This document shows positions 1 to 10,613 of a stretch of DNA of 64,000 nucleotides, piece by piece. This stretch comes from Ahaetulla prasina. Taxonomy: Eukaryota > Chordata > Lepidosauria > Squamata > Colubridae. The translations under genes were made by a program, and so were the position numbers. The notes beneath the pieces were generated by a model. It was not told the DNA's origin and did no database searches. It saw only the letters and a program-made list of their open reading frames with translations. Positions within the stretch are counted from its first letter, which is position 1, and every line of letters starts with the position of its first letter. The stretch is from NCBI RefSeq assembly GCF_028640845.1, contig NC_080542.1:67221064-67285063 (forward strand). Reading direction: 5' to 3'.

Positions 1-760
1 CCCAGCTGGAGGTAACTCCTTTGAAACGTTATTTGAAGTTCTTAGAATGGTTGACTAAAAACAGTTTTATGTTCAAGCCACCAAAAGAATTGCAACCTTG
101 TAGGTTAGTTAGTCTATCCTTTAAAACTGGGAGTGCCAGCATTTTCTTCCAATAAAGTCCCACTTCACTGAATATTTGCTGATGAAAATAGCCATTTTCC
201 TCAGTGATCTCCTTGAAGGTTTCTAGGAACTCCTTAACTGTATCCTTATTTATTTTATTTATTTATTTTATTTGTCACAACATTATATATAAGCATAAGC
301 ATGAAATAACTATACGATATATAAGCATATATATAACCATAAGTATGTAATATAATATAATATAATCCTCATCTACAATCGATGTCTTACTACTCATTTT
401 TTCATTATTAAGCTTCACACAAGCCTTAAAATGTAGGAACTACCCTGACTTGTATCTTCAGCAGCACCAGCCTTCTGTTGCAAGTCATAGAATAAAGGTT
501 TAACCTTCTCCTGGCTAAAAGCCTAAGCAGAACATGATGCTGATGTTGATCTTTGATCCACATGCTGGGCGTTTTTTTTAATCCTTTTTCTTGTCCTCTT
601 GCTTATTATCATTGCTTGCAAAGGCACTGAACTCGCATATTCTATAATCTTCTCTTTGTTCATAATGATCACTCCAATTGTGGAATGAGTCATGCCATAA
701 TCATATGCTATGTTTGCCATTTTCTCCCCCTGTTCACTATGTGGCACTCTGTAAGCTAAC
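1..760 (-). pseudogene. Tigger/pogo-type transposase relic (CENP-B/Jerky-like)
   Basis: Read on the minus strand, 523-760 encodes a CENP-B-type helix-turn-helix opening (GEKMANIAYDYGMTHSTI, then MNKEKIIEYA) of the kind found in Tigger and Jerky transposases. Further downstream, 1-239 encodes a piece resembling the DDE catalytic region (GLYWKKM, then KDRLTNLQGCNSFGG). The two parts are separated by a LINE tail at 241-372. Stops and shifts interrupt the reading and the first catalytic Asp region is changed (SEVGL where the family usually has a DETG-type motif). It is a dead DNA transposon, and its 3' part lies outside the window. Domain identity comes from motif recall. It could also be a decayed domesticated Jerky-like gene, but the inserted LINE and stops argue against function. 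Confidence 0.7.
241..372 (-). mobile_element. LINE-C 3' tail, minus orientation
   Basis: The reverse complement matches the 3' tails at 42060-42200 and 53830-53945: repeated TTATGCTTATATA units, then TGTTGTGACAAATAAA and an AAATA-rich end. Only the tail is present, as expected of a heavily 5'-truncated retrotransposon. It sits inside the Tigger relic and so inserted after it. Confidence 0.8.
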
Positions 761-794
761 CCTTTCGACTTTTTCCCAATTTTGGGACCCAGAG

Positions 795-945
795 TTTATT
801 TATTTTTTATTTATTTTTTATTTTATTAGATTTTTATACCGCCCTTCTCCCAGAGGACTCAGGGCGGTGTACAGCCAAATAATAAAACCCCACAATATAC
901 ACATTAAAACTAACAGTTTGTATGGGCAAAAGTTGATTAATTCAA
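795..945 (-). mobile_element. LINE-B (L2/L3-type) 3' tail fragment
   Basis: The reverse complement contains GGCTGTACACCGCCCTGAGT followed by GGGAGAAGGGCGGTATAAA and an AT-rich tail, matching the LINE-B ends at 8700-8788 and 61190-61265. The CCGCCCT/AGGGCGG hairpin is intact. No coding part remains. Confidence 0.75.
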
Positions 946-3062
946 AAGTTTATAAGTAGAGGATTGTCTGATTTTCTACTGTATCTATTTGCAACAGTTC
1001 CTTTGCAAACTTCTCTTGCTTGGGGTCATCAGCTCACTTCTTGATATAAGAGTGGACATATTCATTTTCTGTTCTCTTTAAGAGAGAAGAGCTTGTCTTG
1101 AAGAATTTAATCATCTTTTTACAACTGCTACATTACAGACAGCTGTCAGGTAAAAGCAGAATGGAAAAGAACAGCCTCATTTCAGATATAATGTGTAATT
1201 CCAAATTAAGAGGGCTTAAGAGTTGGAAAGCAAGATTTAAATAAAGATATTGCATAATATTTTCTCACCCAGAGAAACAAGAATAACAGCTCTTTCAGAA
1301 CTATTTCCTTCCTGGAGTCTGACTACTATAGATTGCTGATCACAAATTCAAGCTATAATGTATAGTGACTTCTGAGATGTTAGCAATATTTATAATTTAA
1401 AATAAAACATTGGAAATAAGAGTTTATGACTTAAGTGGGATTCTGTAGATAAGCAGAAATTATATAAGATAAAAAATATCTAGAGTGCAACTAGGATTTA
1501 GTCTTTAAATTGATAGTGGGAAGAGGTAGAGATGGTACCTTATAGTAAGAAATGGAGATGATTTTTACTTCAGGAATAAATTATGTATTAATCATGGCTG
1601 GAAGGAATGATGCATATGGGAAATTAAAACTTGAAGAGGACAAAACACCAAGACGATTTCAATTTGAAATGTATTTATTAAAACATAATTAAAAATAGAA
1701 TTTGGGTGAGAATCTTCATCTGGAAATGGTAGGAAGAAGATGGTTTAAAAATTGTTCTAAACATATGAATCAGTCTAAACAAAGCAATAAGTAGGGATTT
1801 AATGATAGTATTGCAGGAAGGGGGAAATGCTTAATTGCATTTCAGTTAATTCATTTTTAAAACATTTGAAAATTATTTAACTAATATTTGATTTAAAGGA
1901 ATAAAATCTATTAGAATCCCCTTTTTGCTGTGTTCCAAACTTTTCAACAACATTCTGTAATTAATAATATTTCTTGATTATAATTATTAATTAAATTCCA
2001 ATTTATTAATATTGGAGACATAGAGACAAGGAGATAAAAAAATCTAAATCTTTCCCATTAACCTTCACTTGACTTGCAGCTCACGCATTATCACATAGAA
2101 TTCAATGGAAATTGCTGAGAAACAGACTAAAACCCAATTTAGTTTTTTTAAAAAAAACAAAACAAAAGTACCTTAATCCAGTTCTCTGTCATCAGAAATG
2201 GCCCCATAAAATTCAGATCTTAGTACTGTGTTACAATATTGGGAGACATTAGGAATATTGTATCTTTATGCATCTCACACACATGTAAAATATCAGAAAC
2301 ATTATGAGCATTGACAAAGGAATTGCTTCTATTTTTTTAAAGTATAATATGCAAAGAATTATTTTATATTGCTAATAGAGAAAAAAAGTTCAGACACCAT
2401 CAGCTGCACTTAAGTATGGTTTTGCTTGTTTAAATTAGCAAGGATATAGGAAGCTGCTGCATATAATCTAGAGAAGCCAGAGATCAAAATTGAGACCCTA
2501 CAAAACTTGGATCCTACAAAAGTTGCAGAAAACTATGGCTCAACATTTTTTGGGGGCGGGGTAGGTTTTTATGTAAAAATACGTAAATGTCTATTTTATT
2601 ATCCTATTTCTATTATTATTTAAAATGTCAATATATAATATCTTTTTTAATATCTTCAAGGAAAATTTTTCATGCTTACTATCTATGGAAAGCCTCATGT
2701 GTAAGATAATTTACATAAAATATTTACATAGGATAATGTTCATGATAGTTCATATCAACTACTGAGTAACTATGCAATACGTGATTGTGGCCTATAATGT
2801 CATTCAGTGTACCTAAAATTATATGATGCAATTGAAGATTGATCATGGTAAGACAAACTGTATTGAGGGAGTTATCTTTTCCTAATGGATTGCCAATGAA
2901 GAAACAATGAAGAAAAACAATATATAAACTATTGATTTACATCATCACTGACAACATGTTTAGATTATTCCCCTGCACCACCCTTTCAGCTATCATTTGA
3001 TATATTTCTTAATGGGTGTGATTTAATCTGGTATTTTCAGACAATCAACTAGAACTTTTCAT
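946..3062. other. AT-rich stretch with no recognised feature
   Basis: I see no long ORF, no terminal repeats and no familiar repeat. It is AT-rich with scattered homopolymer runs. Very old repeats or conserved non-coding elements cannot be excluded by eye. Confidence 0.5.
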
Positions 3063-3282
3063 ATGGTGCAGTGGTTATAATATAGTATTGCAGGCTAACT
3101 CACTGGTCACTCCAGGAGTTCGATCCTGAGTGGCTCAAGGCTGACTCAGCCTTCCATCCTTTTGAGGTCAGTAAAATGAGGTCCCAGATTGTTGGGGGCA
3201 ATATGCTGACTCTGTAAACTGCTTAGAGAGAGCTGTCAAGCACTTTGAAGCAGTATATAAGTGCTATTGCTATTACTATTTT
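3063..3282 (+). mobile_element. tRNA-derived SINE, family 1
   Basis: The head has an A-box-like region (GGTGCAGTGGTTA) and a B box (GAGTTCGATCC at about 3118). A central domain follows (GACTCAGCCTTCCATCCTTT, then AAAATGAGGTCCCAGATTGTTGGGGGCAATA). The tail reads GCACTTTGAAGCAGTATATAAGTGC and ends in a short TATTGC-type repeat. The central domain is shared with the family-2 SINE at 5409 but the tail differs, suggesting a common body with exchanged 3' ends. Confidence 0.75.
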
Positions 3283-3639
3283 GCTGTGTAGAAAAAGTAG
3301 CAAAAGGCAACATTTAAATAATGATGACTGGTGTGTGTACAGACAATAGATCAAGCAGACATGAAGAAGCAAATTAGAAAAGTTTCCAGAGTGGAGTTTG
3401 CCTATTTACTAACATCTCAGGTGAACAGGTTATCTCTGGGTGGAATATATATGAAGCAACCTTAACTTAATGTTTTAAAGATGTTTAATACTGTATAATA
3501 GCCCAGATGTCCCAGGTACAAGAATTTTCTTCTGCCTTATTTATATTTTTTAAGAATAAAAAATGTCAATGAGAAATGCTAAATTTTCCCCTTGAACTTA
3601 ATTTTTACTCATGAATGAAGGCAAATACACATGTCCCAG

Positions 3640-4300
3640 AATAATGTTGCAAGATCCAATCTTGTTTGATCACCAGGACCAGAAGTTTAGTGTTCTGATC
3701 TTTTGGACTCATGCTGGAGCCCATCCTCTGGGAACTTCTCTCTACTAGAATGTGAGCTTTGGGCTATTCTATGCATCATATTTATGTAATGCCTTCCATT
3801 TGGATGATTGCAGATTCATGTTGGTGTGTTGATGGCCAGTGATTAGCTGTTGTTTCCTTGTGTTGTCTTCAGTTCTTGTGTTGTTCTCAGCTCTTAAGTA
3901 CATCATAAGTTGGTGGTAAATCAGCACTTCTGTTGACCTATTTCCCAGGCTTCCATCATGTCACTGATTATCTTTGTACCTGCATGACCAACAATCTTAG
4001 TAGCTGTAAAATTGAATGTATGTCCTTATTCATTGCAGTGTGAGGCTAACTATGAGTTTGACTTTCCTCTTCTGACTGCTTGCTGACTGCTTGCTTGTGT
4101 TTTTGCAATCTGGTGGTTTCTCTCCATCTGTCCTACATGGTCATAATGTCAATCCATGCAAGGGATCCAATAGATTTTATTAAACGTGTCTCCCACCTCC
4201 AAGCAATCATTCAATCCAAGTCCTTGACAAGGACATGAAGGAAGCTCCCACTGGCATCCCCTGACAAAGGCAATGTTACTGGCTAATTCTTTCAGCCCTT
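3640..4300 (-). pseudogene. Penelope-like element relic, endonuclease-side piece
   Basis: On the minus strand 3850-4020 reads FNFTATKIVGHAGTKIISDM then MEAW, which resembles the C-terminal side of the GIY-YIG endonuclease region of Penelope-like elements, where LEAW is common. Flanking sequence has stops in all frames. The edges are uncertain. The call rests on weak motif similarity plus several other Penelope-like pieces in the window. Confidence 0.45.
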
Positions 4301-5408
4301 AACCTGTGCTTACAACATTAATGGAACAGGAATAACAACTTCACAAGAATAAGAACAACTTGACAGTAGAACCCTTACCCATAGTAGTGGTGGACTCCTC
4401 TTCAATAGATGAATTCACATGGTGATTAGATTGCAATCTGTTTGGGATAATTACATTTGGATTCCCCTCTGAAGAGGGCACCTGAATTAATAGTTTCTTC
4501 CAAATTTTTGTGATTTTTGGCTGTGGTTCTTAGCAGGGCTGTACCAGAATAATATTCTTTCCATTCTCTAATCGGTCAACTGGAACAAGCATTCACTGAC
4601 TCATAGTGTTTTCAGCACATTTTCTGTAGGATAAAGTCAATAGAAGTGAGAGGAATTCAGACTGAATTCAGAATTCAGCTTTTTTCCAGATTGATTACTG
4701 AGGAATTGGGAATTAAAAACAGTATTGTACACAAAATGTTTTTGCTGTTCTGAAGTACTTCATTGTCCCATCATCACCTTGAAATAAAAGTTAAGATATT
4801 TACTAAGTCTATTCACTGTGATTTTTGAATTATCTAGAAGACATTAGACCGCTTTTCCTCATTGTCTTAAGTTAACTCAGAGATATAATATTGCTCTGAA
4901 TATCAAAGAGAACACTGAGTTAATTAAAAATCTATAAATGACAGGTTCTTCGCAGAGTTTCTGGAAGTCAGTAACAGTCACATGAAGTCATTTAATTTTT
5001 GAATAGACTATTTCTAAGCAATCAAAATGTTCAGACTGAGTCTGAGGTGCAGAATGAAATCAGAGAGGCATTTCCAAAAGAATGTCTTTTTAAATCATTT
5101 TTATTTTTCTCACACATGCTATGAAGAAATTCATTATAACCAGCTTTGCTTGCAGATCATTATTTAGGGAATGAAACAGGGAGGGCAGGTGGGAGACAGA
5201 GTGGGAGAGACAGACAGGGAAAGAGATAGAGCGAGAAAGGTGTTGTAACTGTTGTTATCCTCTGATGTCATTACATGTACTGTATATAGTTACTGCTTCC
5301 ATTATGTGTTGGGGTTTTTTTCTTTTTAAGTTTTAACTTAACCACACAGAGTCAGTAAAATTATTAGATGTGCAGCCATATAAAGGAATAAAAATAAATA
5401 GCCATAAG
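4301..5408. other. No recognised gene; purine-rich tract at about 5165-5240
   Basis: Mostly AT-rich unrecognised sequence. From about 5165 to 5240 one strand is strongly purine-rich (GGGAGGGCAGG, GGGAGACAGAG, GGGAAAGAGATAGAGCGAGAAAG), with no clean repeat unit. Confidence 0.5.
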
Positions 5409-5675
5409 GGCCGCGGTGTGGCTCAGGCTGTAAGAAGCCTGTTATTAAACACAGCTGCCTGCAATTACTGCAGGTTCTAGTCCCACCAGGCCCAAGGTTG
5501 ACTCAGCCTTCCATCCTTTATAGGGTAGGTAAAATGAGGACCCAGATTGTTGGGGGGGGGGGCAATAAGTTGACTTTGTATATAAATATACAAATAGAAT
5601 GAGACTATTGCCTTACACAATGTAAGCCGCCCTGAGTCTTCAGAGAAGGGCAGGATATAAATGTAAAAAAAAAAT
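5409..5675 (+). mobile_element. tRNA-derived SINE, family 2 (LINE-B-like tail)
   Basis: The head GGCCGCGGTGTGGCTCAGG leads to a B-box-like GGTTCTAGTCC at about 5470. The shared central domain follows, then ATACAAATAGAATGAGACTATTGCC. The 3' end is GTAAGCCGCCCTGAGTC then GAGAAGGGCAGGATATAAATG and poly(A). That end copies the 3' hairpin of LINE-B, so the SINE was probably mobilised by that LINE's reverse transcriptase. Other copies are at 25145, 29627 (minus) and 41073 (minus, partial). Confidence 0.85.
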
Positions 5676-6365
5676 GTAGTAATTCAAAGCCTTCATTTTG
5701 GTATTAATTCACACTGAAAGCCTGGCCATGGTATAAAAATTGTTACTGGGCCAATGAAAAATTATTATTGTTCTGTGAAATTAGCCCATTCATAACTGAA
5801 GTGTTTCTAAGAAAGTCCATTATAATTGAAAATATGAATTAAAAATGGTTTAAGAATTTCTCCTTAAATAAATTCTCTAATATATGGTTATCAAGTATCA
5901 TTTGGTTCTTACAAATAAAGTTTGAGATTTCAGTCCCAAAGGACTATTTCTATGAATGCTAGGGTGTTGTTGTGGTTTTAATCTTAGGCTTATTTTTTCT
6001 TCAACAGATCTACGGTCCCTATTCTCCATTCAACTTCTAAGCACATGTGGTTGTCTGCTAGACAAAGGAATTTGCCGAACAAAACCTTGTAATTTGAAAT
6101 GAGACTACCAATGACAATTTTCAAAAGACTTAAGGAGAAGCATCTGTTGTAAGTTCTAGCTAAATGTGGTTGACATTCCAGGACTTCAGACACTCCTGTT
6201 ATGAAATTCTGGGCTGATTTTTGGCTGGTACAGTATCCTGAAACAGAAATTAATGTCATGCCAAATAACCTATACTATTTGAAACAAAAACCACATTAGG
6301 CACAGCTCAGTAATTAACAGAAGAGAATAAATATTGCTCACAGTTCAGCTATTGAATTCTTGGTG
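5676..6365. other. No recognised feature
   Basis: AT-rich. An 89-codon minus-strand ORF (5990-6259) has no recognisable domain and is best treated as chance. Confidence 0.5.
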
Positions 6366-6625
6366 CTCTTTGAGTTTGTTTGTCTCCTTGAAGACATTTT
6401 ATTACCTGAATAGGTAACATCAGTAGAACTAAGAAATGTGGGGTTTACTTTGTGTTTATATACAATAGTTTGTCCTGCCAATGCTGAGTGTATGTATGCA
6501 GTGTAGTTTTCTCTTTAGAAATTCCTTGATTAGGGCATTGTTTTCTATGTTTCCATTGTTTGTATGGTATTAATCCCTGCTTATATGGCTGTGTGCTGCT
6601 GTAGAGTAAGTATTTGGTTTTGGGG
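6366..6625 (-). mobile_element. Penelope-like element terminal repeat (pLTR) piece
   Basis: The plus strand reads TTGAAGACATTTTATTACCT, then GGTAACATCAGTAGAACTAAG. I recognise this arrangement from Penelope-like terminal repeats that carry hammerhead motifs. Downstream sequence (TTTGTGTTTATATACAATAG, then TGTCCTGCCAATGCTGAGTG) fits the same class. It lies 3' of the minus-strand endonuclease piece at 8895-9228, as expected for one element opened by later insertions. Confidence 0.6.
6386..6432 (-). ncRNA. Decayed hammerhead-ribozyme-like motif
   Basis: The minus strand has CTGATG, a stem II formed by TTACCT and AGGTAA around a short loop, then a decayed GAAA core (TAAAA) and a GTC-like site (TGTC). 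Stem II is complementary. Core positions are mutated, so activity is unlikely. The layout parallels the motifs at 20503 and 25577. Confidence 0.45.
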
Positions 6626-6792
6626 CAGTGGTGGGTTTCTACCGGTTTGCCCCAGTTTGGGTGAACCGGTAGTGGCAGCGGCAGCTGGACGTCATCACGG
6701 ATGCTCTATACATATGCAGAAGTGCCGCATGCGCGCCCTCAGTTCCGAACTGGTTCCAAACTGATAGCGAAGGTAAGTGGAACCCACTACTT
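6626..6792. mobile_element. hAT-type MITE (CAGNGGTG family), 167 bp
   Basis: It begins CAGTGGTGGGTTTCTACCGG and ends near AACCCACTACTT, an imperfect terminal inverted repeat. The flanks TTTTGGGG (6618-6625) and GTTTGGGG (6793-6800) match at 7 of 8 bases, the 8-bp duplication expected of hAT insertion. The interior has no ORF, so mobilisation would have been in trans. Confidence 0.8.
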
Positions 6793-6849
6793 GTTTGGGG
6801 TTCTTGGAGTGGAATCCACTACTGGATGGGCCATGGAGAATTGCCATCT

Positions 6850-7560
6850 TTGGTCTTGCCGAACAGACCATGTGTATAATCTAGGGGATCTCCTCAACTC
6901 ATAACTTCTGCTCAAAGAGCCTGTGGCCGTCGTGGCCAGGAGGCCCTTTGTGCAACTGTGGGTTGTGTGCCATTTATGTCCTTTCCTGGACCAACAATCC
7001 CTTCTCATGGTCACTCATGCCCTGGTCACCTCCCATCTTGACTATTGCAATGTAGTCTACATAGGGCTCCCCCTGAAGACCATCTGGAAGCTTCAGTTGG
7101 TGCAAAATGTAGCAGCCCACATGATTTTGTGCAGCCGTCAGTGTGCATATTTTTCACCTCTCCTGCAGGAACTGAATTGGTTGCCAATTCGTTTCTGAGT
7201 GCAATTCAAGGTGCTGGTTGTCACCTTTAAAGCCCTTCATGGCTTGCTCCAGGTTATCTCGGGATTGTCTCTTGCTGGTCACACACACCCAACCCACTAG
7301 AGTGGGAAAGGAATGTATGTTGTGGGTCCCATCCCCTAGGGAAATACATCTGGGGTGACCCAGGAGAAGGGTCTGCTCGGCAGTGGATCCCTCTCTCTGA
7401 AACATCATTCCCCCAGAGATTATATTGGCCCCCACTCTAATATATTTCCAGAAGGTGCTGAATGCCAGTGGACCTGGGGACCCAGAATGAGATGGAGCCC
7501 ATTAAATGGTTTATATACATATGTGTTGTCGATGGGATGGAGGTGGGCTATTATTATTTT
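6850..7560 (+). pseudogene. LINE-A (L2/L3-type) ORF2 C-terminal piece and 3' UTR
   Basis: 6923-7198 encodes the thumb and C-terminal part of a non-LTR reverse transcriptase (HALVTSHLDYCNVVYIGLPL, then LVQNVAAHMI and ELNWLPI). The frame is then broken. The following 3' UTR, up to GGAGCCCATTAAATGG, also occurs beside the second LINE-A copy (22.6-24.7 kb, minus). LINE-B at 7577 interrupts it, and its AAATA tail resumes at 8789. 5'-truncated and inactive. Confidence 0.85.
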
Positions 7561-7576
7561 TTATTATTTTATTATT

Positions 7577-8788
7577 TTCGGGGGGGCAGAGGTCGGCCCC
7601 TAGACGCCTCACTTGTGGGGTGCCTCAGGGGTCGATTCTCTCACCCCTCTTGTTCAACATCTATATGAAGCCGCTGGGTGAGATCATCAGTGGTTTCGGT
7701 GTGAGGTACCAGCTGTACGCTGATGACACTCAGCTGTACTTTTCCACACCAGACCACCCCAACGAAGCTATTGAGGTGTTGTCCCGGTGTCTGGAGGCTG
7801 TATGGGTCTGGATGGGGAGAAACAGGGTCAAGCTCAATCCCTCCAAGACGGAGTGGCTGTGGATGCCGGTATCCCGGTACAGTCAGCTGCAGCCTCGGCT
7901 GACTGTTGGGGGAGAGTCATTGGCCCCAATGGAGAGGGTGAGCAACTTGGGCGTTCTCCTGGATGGACGGTTGTCTTTTGAACACCATTTGACGGCCGTC
8001 TCCAGGAGAGCCTTTCACCAGGTTCGCCTGGTGCGCCAGTTGCGCCCCTTTCTAGACCGGGATGCCTTATGCACGGTCACTCATGCTCTCGTGACATCTC
8101 ATCTGGACTACTGCAATGCTCTCTACATGGGGCTCCCCTTGAGGAGCACCCGGAGACTCCAGGTAGTTCAGAATGCAGCTGTGCGGGTGATAGAGGGAGC
8201 CCCTTGTGGCTCCCATGTAACACCCCTCCTGTGCAGACTGCACTGGCTACCTGTAGTTTTCCGGGTGCGCTTCAAGGTTTTGGTAATGATCTTCAAAGCG
8301 CTCCATGGCATAGGGCCGGGTTACTTACGGGACCGTCTGCTGCCACCGAATGCCTCCCACCGACCCGTGCGCTCTCACAGGGAGGGACTCCTCAGGGTGC
8401 CGTCGGCCAGGCAGTGCCGACTGGCGACGCCCAGGGGAAGGGCCTTTTCTGTGGGGGCTCCCACCCTCTGGAACGAGCTTCCCCCAGGACTTCATCAACT
8501 TCCTGACCTTCGGACCTTCCGCCGCGAGCTTAAGACACATCTATTCATCTGCGCAGGACTGGACTAGGGTTTTAAATTTTTAAATGTTTAAATTTTAGAT
8601 TTGGTTTTAAATTGGGTTTTATTATTTATATGTTTATTTTAAATATTTGGCCTTTATAATAAGTTTTTTAGATGAATGTTTTACTTTGTATATTTATGTG
8701 TTTTTTATATGGCTGTACACCGCCCTGAGTCCCTAGGGAGATAGGGCGGTATAAAAGTACGAATAAATAAATAAATAAATAAATAAAT
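7577..8788 (+). mobile_element. LINE-B (L2/L3-type), 5'-truncated but well preserved
   Basis: This retrotransposon copy starts inside the reverse transcriptase and runs through its C-terminal region and a 3' UTR to the hairpin CCGCCCT/AGGGCGG and an AATA repeat (8763-8788). The open frame is uninterrupted to 8567. It is nested in LINE-A, whose tail continues directly after it. The second copy at 60603-61265 is very similar, so the family was active fairly recently. Confidence 0.9.
7590..8567 (+). CDS. LINE-B ORF2 C-terminal fragment (reverse transcriptase)
   Basis: About 320 codons stay open. They contain RT motif GVPQGSILSPLLFNIYM, the catalytic YADDTQLY box (about residues 45-60 of the fragment), then LNPSKTEWL, LGVLLD, the HALVTSHLDYCNALYMGLPL segment, LHWLPV, FKALHG and the FRRELKTHLF end typical of L2/L3-type LINEs. 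The endonuclease domain and first RT motifs are missing through 5' truncation, so there is no natural start codon; upstream ATGs lie in LINE-A sequence. Reverse transcription would normally be primed at the target site, but this copy cannot do it alone. Confidence 0.85.
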   Translation, partial: RSAPRRLTCGVPQGSILSPLLFNIYMKPLGEIISGFGVRYQLYADDTQLYFSTPDHPNEAIEVLSRCLEAVWVWMGRNRVKLNPSKTEWLWMPVSRYSQLQPRLTVGGESLAPMERVSNLGVLLDGRLSFEHHLTAVSRRAFHQVRLVRQLRPFLDRDALCTVTHALVTSHLDYCNALYMGLPLRSTRRLQVVQNAAVRVIEGAPCGSHVTPLLCRLHWLPVVFRVRFKVLVMIFKALHGIGPGYLRDRLLPPNASHRPVRSHREGLLRVPSARQCRLATPRGRAFSVGAPTLWNELPPGLHQLPDLRTFRRELKTHLFICAGLD

Positions 8789-8888
8789 ATTATTTTTATA
8801 TGATGTTTTTATATTTGTATAAATTGCCTTGAGTCGCCATGAGTGAGGAAGCAGCAATATAAATTTAAATAAATAAATAAATAAATTC
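8789..8888 (+). mobile_element. LINE-A 3' tail resumed after LINE-B
   Basis: TTGCCTTGAGTCGCCATGAG then GAAGCAGCAATATAAATTTAAATAAATAAA matches, in reverse complement, the end of the second LINE-A copy at 22568-22625. It shows that LINE-B inserted into LINE-A. Confidence 0.8.
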
Positions 8889-8894
8889 TGGTCT

Positions 8895-9228
8895 TTTTGT
8901 TTCCTTCTTAGTTTTTTTTATTGTCTCTTCTGAATGGTGTTTAAATGTGGTTTATGCGTCTATTAATGGCTGATTTGTCTGAGTAGCAAGCTTCCAGGAA
9001 TTCCTTAGCATTTTGGGATTTAGCTTAATGTAGTATGTTCACAGTTTTCCAACTGAAACTATACTTTCATATGCTGAGAGATTAAAGAGTTTCATTATGT
9101 CTTCTGCCTACTGGTTGGTGTTTATGGATGCATTCTGCTAGACTCCTGCTCGTTTCTCCTACTTTTTTTTAATGGACAACTGTTTTTTTTTTATTTATTT
9201 AAAATGTTTTGAAGACCTTTAGTTTGTT
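8895..9228 (-). pseudogene. Penelope-like GIY-YIG endonuclease fragment
   Basis: The minus strand reads VGETSRSLAECIHKHQ then, after stops, NAKEFLEACYSDKSAINRRI. These match the C-terminal endonuclease region of Penelope-like elements (GETGRSL..R..EH and LEAW..D..INR). The domain would nick target DNA. The frame is broken and the conserved Trp is Cys. With the terminal piece at 6366-6625 it forms the 3' half of one element. Confidence 0.7.
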
Positions 9229-9339
9229 TGTGTGCTATGGTGATGTCATGTTATTGTAATAGATTTTTGGTTTTTTCTGACATATTTTTTTATGTATTGT
9301 CATTTTAAGAGTTTGCATTGGTTTGTGCTGAGTGTCCAG

Positions 9340-9725
9340 ACAAATTTTGATAATGTTGAATGTTATGTAGAAAATACCTTCATCATAATAAAAAATAAAC
9401 AACATTGAGAAGATATGTAAAAAAATCAATAATATCTTCAAGTGAATAAAATTCTCAAGGGAAGAAGAAAACATACTATCCTTCCTGGGTATCCTCATCA
9501 GCAAAGGAAATGAGGGCAAATTAGAAACAAAAGTGTATGGAAAAACAACCCACATTAATCAAGTGCTCTATTACTAAAATAACAACCCAACTTCCCACAA
9601 GAAGAGCTGTGTAAGAACATTATTCAGACAAGCACAAATGCATTGCAGAAACCAAAAACACCAGAAAGAGGAAATAGACCACCTATATCTTCCAAAAAAT
9701 GGATAAGCCTTATGTTATCATACTA
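9340..9725 (+). pseudogene. Penelope-like reverse transcriptase fragment, opposite orientation
   Basis: The plus strand carries YVENTFIII (a decayed catalytic YxDD box), then LSFLGILISKGNEGKLETKV, GKTTHINQVL, HKKSCVRTLF and a following Cys/His segment, all typical of the RT C-terminal half of Penelope-like elements. It faces the endonuclease piece at 8895-9228, so RT and endonuclease are in inverted order. Stops and shifts make it non-functional. Confidence 0.7.
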
Positions 9726-10198
9726 ATATAAAGTTGGCAGGAAACTTTATGAATTTGTGTATCATTTCCTCAAAGTCTCTACAGATAATGGGTCATAGCT
9801 TTGGTCTATAGATTTTAGTTTCATGTAACTGGTATCAGTTAAACTATTTTCTCAAATCCTAATTTTGTTCTTGTCATTGTGGTTAAAAAGAAAAACTGGA
9901 GCAATCTAAAGTATTTAAAGATTTAGTCCTGGAGCTTATATCTTCCTTCCCTCTCCCTTGGCTCTGAGTATAGCAATGAAATATTTGGGCTGCAGTACAA
10001 GCCGACAGATATTAAAATGAGTGAAGTTACTGCATACTTTAAAATGCAATTACCAATTACTTTATATATCAAGGTAAAACGTTGAAAAATCACAAAATAA
10101 ATAGGAGAGGTTTAGAATTACACAAAGAATCATTGCTAAAAAGATATAAGCCATGATACAGAAGCAAAATATCCATACATTGTCCACTCGTGACTAGA

Positions 10199-10277
<79 letters not shown>
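10199..10277. repeat. Compound microsatellite (AAT)n then (GAT)n with G run
   Basis: About 11 AAT units (10199-10232) pass into about 14 GAT units and end in a G run of about 10. ORFs read through it are artefacts of the repeat. Confidence 0.95.
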
Positions 10278-10414
10278 GGGGGGGGGGATCTGCTCGCATA
10301 ATTTGCTGATACATCATGCAGACCTAAACACTTGGGAAGTGTTTGATTAATGATCTGTGATACGAAATCCAGCATAGTTATCTTGTTTGCTGTGTATACT
10401 GTCATTTTATATTA

Positions 10415-10415
<1 letters not shown>

Positions 10416-10478
<63 letters not shown>

Positions 10479-10482
10479 TAAC

Positions 10483-10541
<59 letters not shown>
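10416..10541. repeat. (AAT)n microsatellite, about 126 bp
   Basis: Roughly 42 AAT units with two AAC interruptions near 10474. It directly precedes an R4/Dong-like fragment. The poly-Asn ORF across it is not a gene. Confidence 0.95.
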
Positions 10542-10542
<1 letters not shown>

Positions 10543-10543
<1 letters not shown>

Positions 10544-10613
10544 GTACAGCTATATCAATAAACTGTATGCTTGTCAAGGACCAAAGCATACAGTTTATTG
10601 ATATCACTGTACC
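10543..10613. repeat. Inverted repeat, about 31-bp arms, at a LINE junction
   Basis: Arm 10543-10573 (GGTACAGCTATATCAATAAA...) is the reverse complement of 10582-10613 with two or three differences; the spacer is 8 bases. The right arm is the start of R4-like coding sequence, so the left arm is an inverted duplication of it. Confidence 0.85.

Noticed and set aside
5996..6153. Possible exon between TTTTTTCTTCAACAG and GTAAGT
   Set aside because: Splice-like signals are present but none of the three frames is open across it.
10387..10541. Poly-Asn ORF on plus and poly-Leu ORF on minus
   Set aside because: Pure translation of the AAT microsatellite; only the part after 10582 is real (R4-like) coding sequence.
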